Source: Cymodocea nodosa (lineage: Eukaryota; Streptophyta; Magnoliopsida; Alismatales; Cymodoceaceae). From it: a stretch of DNA of 64,000 nucleotides. The DNA lies in NCBI GenBank assembly GCA_036874045.1, contig CM072336.1, forward strand, positions 24,875,501 to 24,939,500, read 5' to 3'. The notes beneath the pieces were generated by a model. The model saw only the letters and a program-made list of their open reading frames with translations, did no database searches and had not been told where the DNA came from. Below are positions 23,361 through 35,300 of this stretch, piece by piece. The position numbers were made by a program, and so were the translations under genes. Each line of letters begins with the position of its first letter. Within the stretch, counting starts at the first letter, position 1.

Positions 23361-26300
23361 GTATGTGCCTTTCTTTGTTTTGTGGTCACTAAATACTAAA
23401 TGTTCTTTCTTCTTTTAACTGCGATGTATCGAATGCAAATCTGTCACCCTCCAAAATGGGGGAATACATTTCTGTAACCTGAGATGCGAACGCTTAAAAT
23501 AAAAATGGGAGAAATATCTGATCATAAGCCCTTTCGACCGTACAAATGGCAATTCACCTTACTTCATACTTCTTTCTTGGCTTGCTGCTTTCGATAAACG
23601 TCAATTCCTGATGATAATCCTAACGAACGAAGTTGATGGTGTCGTGGTTGCGGCTGCATTTACGACAAACGGAACTGTTTTGAAGTGATTGGTGTCATTT
23701 GTGGTGTCATATGTCACATTAAGCGAAAATAGTCTTACACATTTTTGAAACAGTAGTACTTTCTGTCGATAGTCTTATTGTATAAAATAACTCTATTAAT
23801 TGCCGATTGTTTTGAGAAAAGGTAGGCCGAATCTCATTAATCATTATGGTTCATCCAACATGCAAATGAGGCTGATCGAGGAGATTCGACTTAAAAAGAA
23901 AAATAAAAGATTACAAAATGTATAACAAAGGGACTTAGTCTGACAAATAAGCTCCTCAAGGGAGGTCTTCTTGTTCCTGAAAATCTGGTTGTTCCTTGTA
24001 GTCTAGTTTTCTGAGCTGGCAGCATGGGTCATGAGCAGTAACCGGTGATGTGTTACAGAGATCATTCCCTTGAGTAGCTCTGAGATTCTTGTGATGAAGC
24101 ATTCAGCCAAGTCAAAGATCAATCCTCCTTGCACCACAGAGCTCTGCACATTGTTTCAAACTTCATTGTCATGCTTGAAGGAATGAGTCTGTTGGTGAGG
24201 ACTTTGTCATAAATTTCATGCAAGTGTTCATGAAACTAATGAGGCAAAAGTCACCAATCTCTAATGTCCCTCAATTCTTTTAGTTAATAATGAAGCTGTG
24301 ATTAAAGGCATCACACTCAGTGTTATCTGCTGGAATTTTTGCATCACATCCAAGGAATTAGAGGCAAGCATCTTGTCAAATTTTTGGAAAAAACAAGAAT
24401 GATGTTTGTTGGGGCCAGGGCATTTTATTTCTCTCCTGCCATATCAAACATGGCTTGCCGAATCTCCTCATGGAATCTTCTGGTAAGGTATCTCAGTCTG
24501 CATTTCACGGCAGTGGGAGAAAGGAGGGGTCCCTTATAGGTTTCCACCCAGACTGCTTAATGAATAATTTCTAATAAAATTCTGCATTAGTTTCCTCTAC
24601 TTTAGTTGTCTTAAATGTGGTTTTCTCAGCTTTAATTTTAGGAATTCTATTAAGCCTGCTTCTTACATTCACACATTTGTGGAAGAAGCTCATGTTCCTA
24701 TCACCTTCTGGAAGACACAGTTCCTTTGGCCTTTATCTCCAATATGCTTCTTTGGAGTTCATGATCTCTTCCAGCTCCATTTGCACTGTGCCCCTTCTCT
24801 GTTGGATACAATAAGTATGCCACATTCTTCCTGTCCAGGCCTTGTGATAATGACATCAGATTGGATTTCTCTTTTTCTTTTCTAGCAGTAGACTGCTGAC
24901 TTCTTCCATTCAAGCATATCCTCTTTAAGCATTTTAAGTGTCTTAGAAAATCTGCAATTGCTGTAGCCCCTGTAATGGGTGCACTCCATATTCTGTGAAC
25001 CCGACCACAAAATTCAGCATCCTTCAACCAGTTTATATTTGAAAAGGGTCCTTGTGATTGTTGCCGTCCAAATCTACCAGTAATCCTCTGATCAATCCAG
25101 GGACTTACCTTTGGATACTAGTAAGAAATAATCCTACACTATGTCCCTAACCTGGAGACCAAAAAGGGTTTGAAGGGGAGTAAATATCCTTCCCTCAGAT
25201 ACGTACACTACTTCCTCATAGCATTGCTGGTTGATTGTTGCAGCACCACAAATTTACTATTAATTTTAAATGATTTCACTTTTTTCTTTCTTCTTCTATT
25301 TGTCTGTATCCCTGGTTTACCTTTGTTTTCCATGTAATGCTGTTTGCTGATTTGGGTTTTCCCAACAACATGCTCAGGTACAAGTCGGGATTAGTTGAAT
25401 TTTGTATTTTCTATTGGTTGAAAGCTGATATCTGTCTGAATTTAAATGGGATTCTATAGGATCTAACTAGTTCTTATTTGGCTTCTTTTGTACTTCAGGT
25501 ACAAGTTGGGTTTCTGTCCTAATGGACCTGACTGCCGTTACAGACATGCAAAGCTTCCTGGACCACCTCCACCTGTTGAAGAAGTTTTTCAGAAGATTCA
25601 GCATTTGACTTCTTTCAATTATAATCCATCAAACAGGTTTTTTCAGAACAGGAATGCTGGTTATACACAACCAACTGATAAACCAACAATTCCACAGCCT
25701 ACTAGTGTAGTCAATCCAGACACAATGGCGAAGACATCAACTCCAGTGGAGTCTGCCAGTATGAGTCAGTCCCAACCTCTGGCCCAGCCTCAGCCACAAG
25801 TTCAGCAACCTTCACAGCAACAGGTTGTCCAGAACCAAACACCAAATCTTGCAAATGGTTTGCCCAACGAAACCGTCCGGACTGCTGTGCCACTCCCTCA
25901 AGGTCAATCTAGGTGTGTCTGGAGCTTCTAGATTTTCAAATTGTCCATGTAAACAGTGCTGAGTACCATATTGTATGCTATATTGTACCATATTTAAGAC
26001 TCAAACTAAAAGTTGTATTTTGCTCCTGAGAGGTGTTTAAAAATAAGTCTTATTATTTCTATATGAAAATCTTATCATTGTATATGGATTTTAAACTGGT
26101 ACTAATTTTCTTATGGTGTGAATGCATACATGACTTATTTCTAAAGTAGCAGTGATCTTTTTGTTTAGTTGATAACCAGGGATTCTAGATGTGGTAACAA
26201 CATTAAAGTTAAAGTCTTTTTATCGATAAAGCAATAAGTTTAAATTGAGCTTATCAAAAAGATAGGCATGGAAGAAAAACATCCAAATAAAGAAGCAAAG

Positions 26301-29300
26301 CAAATACAATAGATGAATATCAAATGAACGGAAGTGCAAACTTTATTTAAATATTACATTATGTATCTGAAGTTTTATTGTTATCATTGGTCACTTTAGT
26401 GCTGAAATTTGATTCCTTATTCTGTAAATAAAAATTCTATATGTGCTGACAAGATATATCGTTGTGGAACTTTTGTCTCAATTACTGTGTCCACAACTTT
26501 GTTGCATTATCCCCATACTTAATTCAAGTTTGATTTTAAATGATCTGTAATAGGGAAAAAATGACCAATGTCATCAAGTATTGTTCCTTTCTACTTAGAA
26601 TCGGCATATATGCTATACTTCCATGTATGTCCTTGTCTTAGTCAAAATTACTGGTTGCTTCAAATATTTTATTATTCTTTTATCTATCTTAATTGGTCTC
26701 GTCCATGGAATTGTATGCCTTCTCTTACTTTTGTTCCTATCACAACCTGCTTAGCCTCTAGATCCTGATCAGAGTTGCCTTTGGTGCAGAAGCATCTCAT
26801 TGAGACATTGTTTTCTCTCAATTTATCATTTTAGTATTTTTGTTGTTAGGTTAAAGCCACTGATTGACTTTCTTTTACTAGGTCCATCTTCATTTATGTG
26901 CTGTCTCATTCTCACGTTCATGTTGTTGAACTAGATATGGAAATAAACATGATACTTCTAAATCATGTTTTTGAATCTGAACTGGATGTTAAGCTAAAAA
27001 TTTACTGGTTTTGGTTTAAAGTGGTTTAACGAATGATGATGTCACCATGATATCATCACTTAGTGAAGGTTAATAAATTGTCCCAAATATTTTTTAAAAA
27101 TTATAAGTGGTTTGAACCAGTTTTTTTTATAAAATTTGCAGATATGTATAGTAATACTTATTATAATTTCTTATAAGAAATTGAGTATGACAAATATTAT
27201 TTTATATTTTATAAATGGTCTCATGGGAATTGGTGTTTTATGTTTAGGGTTGTAGGTTTTTTAGTTTTTGGTATATATGTATGAGATTGAACCGCTGGTC
27301 AAATTGAGTGGCTTAACTAGCCCATTTAATTGCTTTCGTCCAATTTAACTGAGTTCATTCTGGTTTAATGTTCAAATTGGTTTTTAGAAATGAAAAACTG
27401 ATTTTACATGTGGTTTTGGTTCAAATGGTCGGTTTGGTTTCAAAACAGTGATATAAATACAACTTTATCATTTTTTAATGCAAAGTTGGTTGACAAATCA
27501 CACTAGCTGATGATATACATATCATACTTGATATTTAATTAAGGTTCAGGTTCTATAAAATCTTGTCTTAAACTGTGTGAAATTAATTTTAATTTTTTTC
27601 TCTTTCCATAAGAAACAGTATTTACGTTGATTGAATTAGAGTTACTTGTAATTTATCTTTTGTATATAATTGCTATGATCACTTTGGAATTCAAGTATCC
27701 AACTATCTATAATATCATGGGTGTTAATAACCCGCATTTGTATATTTCAATGGGGTCAATTTTGTCTGAATGTAGTCAATCATCTTCTGATTTTTTTAAT
27801 CTGAAATCTGGAAAAAATTAGGTATTTTATTGTTAAAAGTTGCAATCGAGAAAATCTGGAACTTTCAGTTCAACAAGGTGTGTGGGCAACTCAAAGGAGC
27901 AATGAAGCTAAACTTAATGAAGCTTTCGAAAATACAGAGAATGTGATTTTGATATTCTCCATCAATAGAACACGTCATTTCCAGGTAAATGCTATTTGGT
28001 TTGTTACCTTATTGATTTCATTCAAATATTTTTGTTGCCAATTTTGAAAAATTACCCCTCCCAAGTTCCAAAGAATTAGCATAGTGGTGATTTAATTTCT
28101 ATATTTGTGCTTCACACTATACCATCTTTGTCATGTTTTAGGGATGTGCAAAAATGACATCTAAAATTGGGGGATTTGTTGGAGGAGGGAACTGGAAATA
28201 TGCACATGGAACTCCACACTATGGACGGAATTTCTCAGTCAAATGGTTAAAGGTATACTCTTTTATATCATTCTGCGTGCTTAGCAATTTTTGCTGTTTT
28301 GAATTGTTATCTTTAAGAAGGGTATTTTGAAGGCAGATAACGTACTTAGGAATGGGTCTGGAGTAGTGTGTAATGGTTGGGATGCCAGATTTTGGGTTGA
28401 TTCTCCACTTGCTGTCGATTTCTGACTTTATTTGCAATTGCATCTTCTACTTAGGTGAACATTACCAATTGTTTTGAGTGTTCCATGGTAGGGATCATAT
28501 GAGAAGTTCATTTCTGCAGGAACTTGAGTGATTTGGAATTTGAGGGAGTCATTTTGCTTTTTCCTCTCCTAGATACTGATGGTTCTTCAATCTATGTAGA
28601 TTCTCCTTCACATGTGTGGCATTGGAGTGCCAATGGTCCTTCTCAGTCAAGTAGCTATATCAGATTATAGAGAATTAAAGTTTGTGTGATGGGGCTAGGT
28701 TTCCCCCAAAGTGTAGTTTTTTGCTTGGTAGTTATGACATGGCAGTGTTTGTATAGAAACCCTACTTCAAAGAAGTGACTTCTCATTGCAAATGTATGCA
28801 GATTTTGTGGTCAGCATTTGGAAGATCTTTGACATTTATTCTTTGGGTGCCTATTGATAAATAAATGGTGACATTCATAGATGGATTGTGATGCAGATTG
28901 TGTTTTAGACATCTGATCCTTTTAGGAATTATGAATGTGTGGAGCAGGTGGAGACAAGAATAGGAAGAAGTTGTGGAACACCATTCCACTTGCAATTTGG
29001 TGGCATTGATGGCTAGAGTGAAATTGTAGGTTTTTTCAGAATTTTGCTCATGATGATGACTATGTTTGGTCTTGGAGGGTTAGGGTGGTAATAGAAGAGG
29101 CACAGGTGTTGAAGTGACTTCAAACTCTTGTTATCTTATGATTTGGGCTTTGCTTTCTGGTTTCTTGTCTTTGCAGCTTATGTTTTCTTCATTCTTGGTC
29201 TTCTCTCCTGAAACGTAGTGTTTCCTGTTTTTTTGTTTTCCATTTTTGCTTGCCTATAGCTTATGTAGGTTGCTTGTTTTATTCATTTTAATATATTCTC

Positions 29301-32300
29301 CATTGCTGCTCAAAAAAAAAATGTTGGATATGCAAAGATCTGATTAGATAAGTGAACAAATTGAATCAGAGTTTAATAGGCATATATCATATATATCTGA
29401 ATCTGATTTGAACATTTTTCAAATATGAATTTCAAAATTTGATTAAAGTCCATTGGATTTCAGATTTGAAAAATTTTATGCTAACCAAATTTGAATTTGA
29501 ATTAGCTTTGAGATTTCAAATATACATTTAGAAGTCTAGAACTGTGCATGGGATGAGATTCTTAGTATGTCTGCTTGAGATGATTATGGGGCTTAATTCA
29601 AATTTGCAAAGAGTTCCATGATCGGGTTTAATGTCAATGAAAACTTGGCAAAGAATCTAGCTGGTTGTTTTCACTGCAGATCTGAGTTTTCTGGTGAAAT
29701 ATCTTGGTCTTCCTCTGATGCATAAGAAACTTTGTATCACAGATTGTGGATCTAATTTTAACAAGGTTGTCAAACGTTTGGATAGGTGGAAGATTAATAT
29801 TTGAACTTTGGGTGTAAGCTGGTATTGCTCAAAAGTGTACTGGGGCCTTGTTCTATGGAGAAAATATTCTTAGGGCATATTTGGTTGCTCATAATTCATA
29901 TGTGATATAATGCAATTGAATTATATTCCTTATTTAGATTACAATATTTGTGTTTTTATGATTATAAACTTTATAATTTGATTATAATAAAGTTAGTTAT
30001 TTGAAACATTGCTCAGTTAAAACTTAAATGGAAAAATTAATTCGTTATATTTTTATAATTAGTTTATGTTTGATTATGAAATATTTTAGTCTGATTATAT
30101 AATGTGATTTAATTGCATTACATTGAGGTTACAGTCTACTAAGGGAGGAAACCTTAATGTCAAGACTTCCATCGAGAGATTTTTGGAAAAATTACAGGTT
30201 GGAATAAAGATAGAATATGATGATATTGCTTGAATTAGGGACAATTAGAAAACATAGAATATGATGATATTGGTGATAATGGGCATATATTTTCTTGGTT
30301 TGCTTAATTTTTAATTATTTGCAGCTCAGAAATTGTCTTTCAAGGAGTCAAGTCAATGCATATTCTTATTTAGCTTTGAGTTGAAATATGTCTCTCGTGG
30401 TCTATCATTGATCTAATTTGCAATTTTTGTTGTGATAGTTATTTGAAATTTGTAATTTCTCTCTAGACATAGAAGACATGTGAAACTGAGCTGATGTTGT
30501 TCAGTTATTGTATTATTATTGTCTGGTCAGCTGTGGTATCTATTGACATCTCAATTCAACGATAATTCAATGTAATGGACTTTTTTATTTGTTGATAATT
30601 TCTTAGTTTTTAATTATCATGGCATTGAATCTATTCTTGCAAATTACCCCTCGAACTTCACTTCTGGATCTTGTAATTTTGTCTATTTTGGAAGTCTTTC
30701 ATAGTGGTTTGTTTCAAACAGTTGTATGATTTCTGGAAAGTGTAAAAAATCAACAATTTTCTATCATGTATGTTTTCCTGCATTGCTAACTTGTACCCTT
30801 GATTTGCCTCTTTATGTATATTTTTAGTTGGGGGAGCTATCCTTTCACAAGACACGCCATTTGCGTAATCCATTCAACGACAATTTACCTGTTAAGGTAT
30901 GGAAATTTTCAATAACTAATCTTGCAATTGATTTTCATATCCACACTTTGACAAGTTTTAATCTTCAAATACATTTTTCTTTCATGATTATTCCAATGAG
31001 GGCAAAATATATCCGTCATGCTATTATGAATTAAAGGGAATGGAGCTGGCTTTTGAAGCTGAGTTTTGTGTTTTGTCCTGACTTCAATTTTTTCCATAAG
31101 AGAGAGGTGCAACAGGGGATTTTGTGTTTGATTGGCAAAGTGAAACATTCTTTAGGTAGGTCTAGGAATAGAGGTAAATTTTTTATTATGGCATAGAAAT
31201 AAATTTTGTAAGAAACAAGATGTTGAATCCCAAGGAAATGAACTTTGGTCTTTAACCATATGGAGGTCCCTTGTTTTCCTGTTAGTTATCTAAGTAAATG
31301 AATAACTTCCATTTTTGACCTACTCAGTATAAATCTAAATTGATTATTTGTGATTTTAGTTATATATCTTAGTCTTTGCTTAATTACCTTTTAGTGTGAC
31401 TCATTAACTTAACACTACAATAGTAATTAAGATTCTACATATTTCTCTTATTTTTAAAAATAGGTATTAAAGAACTCTTTCTCTAATCATCTAACTTCTT
31501 CTTTGTCTTTAAAATTATATCAAAAAGTTTACTTAACTCCTTCACTCCTACTTCACTCGTATATTTCCCCACTTCAATAGGAATTCATTTGGTCCAATAG
31601 CTTTCTCACATTTTGTTTTTTTAATGACTTCTTTTACCTTCAAACTACTAATTCTTCTAAAATAACTATAGTTTATATCTTTTTTATTGTTACCTAAATT
31701 TTGCATGTAAGAGTTTTATATGGTTGATTCATCAAAAAGTTTATTAAAATACTTATACCATTTATCTTTTATTTCATTTTCCTTTACTAAAATTTCCCAA
31801 TTCTTGTCTGTAATATACTTGACTTAAATCTCTAGATATTCTTTCTCTAACCTTAGCTAATTTATATATTCTATTTTCTCCTTGTTTTGTATTTGAACTA
31901 TCATATAATTCCTTATGGGACTGATTTTTAACTTCATTTACAATTTTCTTAGCATTCATTTTTGCTAGCTTATGCTTCTCTAAATTGTTCTCATTCTTAC
32001 ACTTATGATGGATTTTATAGTATTTTTTGTTTTTTGACTATCTTTTGTAATAAATATTCTCAAACCAATCCTCTTCTTTGTCTACAAATCTTGAAAAACA
32101 CAATAAAAAGAAAAAAAATGCTACAACATATTAGTTGAATGGTAATGACACTGATTGAAAGTAGATTAGTTGGAAAGTACGGTAAATTGATTGGAAAAGG
32201 TTTGTAGGAGGAGCTTCCCGACCGTAGCTGTTGGCAAATCCCCTAGATGTGGCTGTTGGCAACAAGAGGGGGCCTAATGCCCCTAGCTGCTAGTTTAACC

Positions 32301-35300
32301 CTTGGGTATGGCTAGTGGTGGCAAGAGGAGGGTGCTGGGTAGCCCTAACTGCCAACATAGCCCTTTGGTTGTGACTAGCAATGGTAGGAGGGGCTCTAAT
32401 GGCCTTAGTTGTTGACAACTTGAAGAGGACTTGGTGACCCTAGTTACCAATGTAGCCCCTACCTAGGGCTAGTGTTAGCGAAGGAGGGGGGGCTTGATCA
32501 CCCTGGCAGTTGTCACAGTCCCCATTCAAGGCTAGTAGCGGCAAGATAGGGCTATCTTGCCTTGAATGATGGTGGGTAGTGGTGGAGGAAGGGGGGCGGT
32601 GATGATTGGGAGGTGATGGTTGCCTTCAAGTTCATACTTGAGTTTTGATATTATGTAGAGACAAGAAATTATGAAAGTGTATTAATTTTATTAACAAATA
32701 TAAGTATCTCTATATATAAAAGATACACAATATAAATCCACACATAACACCTAACCCTGCTTAGGATTTATATAAGGATTCAATTATTACACCCTCTAAC
32801 ATCTTTGTTCTTGGTTTCCATTATCAGAATCCAACTCTTGCTTTTTTTTTTCAATTTCAACTTGCCTATGGCTTATGTAGGCCTTCTTTTTCTTGGTTTT
32901 AATATATTCTACCTAGTTGCTTTGAAAAAGGAGGAAGTGATCTTCCATAGCTTTAGGGTGTGCATGGAGGACATGGTCTTCTTTGCTAGATCCCTTTTCT
33001 CCTTTTGAGTGGCTTCCTTTAGCTTGTAGTTATCTTTGGATTTCTCTTTGTTTTGGCTTTATCCCCGTGTCAAAGCCTTTTTGAAACCTTGGATGTCTTA
33101 TTTGAATTGATGAGATACACCCTTTTCTTTTTCAGAAAAAAGGAGGTGGGTGATAGTGATGGAGGTTGGTGGGAGTATATATTAGGGTTCGGAACCAAGC
33201 TTTGGTACTGTTAAAGAAAATAATGTATTAGGATTTTAGGTGTGTATGAGTTTAGTCCAACATTACTTAAGTGTTTTTTGTCATCTTTATGTAGCTCTAT
33301 ATATAGAGATTTTATATTTGCGTATGAATAATAATTTATTTCTACTTGTTTCTTGTGTACCAACATGATATTAAGAGCCTAGGTCTTGAGGGTCCATTAA
33401 ATATGAGAATTCTAGGTAGGGTAAGAGAAACCGTAGTTACACCTTACTTTCAACTATCACTATTGCTGTGTTTGTACAAGCTGGCATTATTAGTTGGTGT
33501 TGCCTCTTATGCTAGCCATCACACTCCCTCTCATGTCTAGGCCCTGTTCTTATCATCCAACCCCAAACTTCTGACCTTCCCATTGTTGACACACCCTCCA
33601 TCCTTGTCAACACCTCCAACCACCATGACTTTCCACTCCATACACCACACCCTTGCTGCAACACCAACATCAACCTTCTCGGTTTCCATTGTTGCAGACG
33701 ATCTCATCTATAGTCTCCACCTCTATTGCTGTTTGCCCCTACATTCCCATCGTATTCCTTTGGCATCTTACTTCACCAACTCTCCTCTTCCCAAAGATCA
33801 AACCTTTCTAACTTTATATGGGATTTGGCCAAGATGATCTGTTTGGTGAAAAACACAGTTTTGTCAATGTTGGTTGTGTTTGATTTGACTAGGCTGAGGC
33901 TAAGATTGACTCCAAAGCTATAGCTACAACCCTCCTATTTACCCCAAGTGCTATAACAACCCTTGTGATAGCTATTGTGAGAGCTTCAGAGACTGTTGCT
34001 CTTCTACACCCATTAGGCTTGCAGATGTATGAGTTGCAAATCATAGGGGGGAAAGTGAAGAGAAGGTTATAAAAGGAAAAGAAGAAAAGGAAAGAAAAAG
34101 AAAAAGAGGGAGAGAGTAAAAGAAAAAGGTAAAGGGGAGAGAGAACAAATGGAAAAGAAAATGAAAATCAAAGAAGAAGAAGGTGATAGTAAAACACATC
34201 TGGAAGATAAAAAGTCAAAAAATGGTGGAAGCTAAAAAAAATAAAAAAAAGGGAGAGAAAAAAAGACATAAAAGTGTTGTGTAGCCTCTATATTTGGAGG
34301 TTTTATATTTGCTTATAAATAAGAATCTACTTCCACTCAGTTCTTGTATTCTAACAGGTATCATGTTAGAAGAGAGGAAATATTGTCATTCACTTTAGTC
34401 ACTAAGGGATTGCATATATATAGGGTGTGCTAAATCCTAGATAATACTGATACTTAAATATCCTTTCACCTGAATTACAATTATTTTATTAATTTCGAAA
34501 TATTCTTACTGAATATGTCAATTTGATGTGTAATTTTAGTTAGGGCATGTTTCACTTTTTGTTTGTTTCAATCCTAGCCAGGTGCATACAAGACAAAGCT
34601 TGCATGTTCTCATTTTGAACTAAAGTTGCTTTAATAGTATAATATAATATCATATAATATATAGTAATTAGCGTCTTAATTTGTGGTCAGAGTGATGGAA
34701 TTCTCTTCTGATTGCAGATAAGCCGTGATTGCCAAGAGCTCGAGCATTTTGTAGGTCAGCAGTTAGCTACTCTTCTTTATCATGAACCTGATAGTGAACT
34801 CTGGGTTAGTGTTTTCCCATTAATTATGGTTAATTCAATGATTGATCTTTTCGATGGTTGATACATAATACAAAAATCTATAGATTAAATCCAGCAATAT
34901 CCTTAACCATGAAATAAATAGTAACTGATTCTTGCAAAAGCATATTAAAGTCATGAATACTTCTGAATCATTTTGAAAAATCATCATCTTGTTAGAATAT
35001 TAGGTCATTTCTATCGAAGTACTATAGATGCACCTGCTCAGAAACAAGAATTATTTAATGTAGGAAAAATTAAGCGGAGAAAGACCAAAAATTACTCAGA
35101 AATAATGATAAAAGGTTTAAAATTATATAATTTAATGGAAGATTTAGTTATGGATAGAAATAAATGGAAAGGATTCATGCTGCTAACCTCACATAGGGGA
35201 CTAATGCATTGATTGTCATTTCTGTTGTACCATCTTATTAGAATTTTATTTACAAAAATAATGTATTTTCATTTGAAAATAGTAATAACACAAGAAACTT

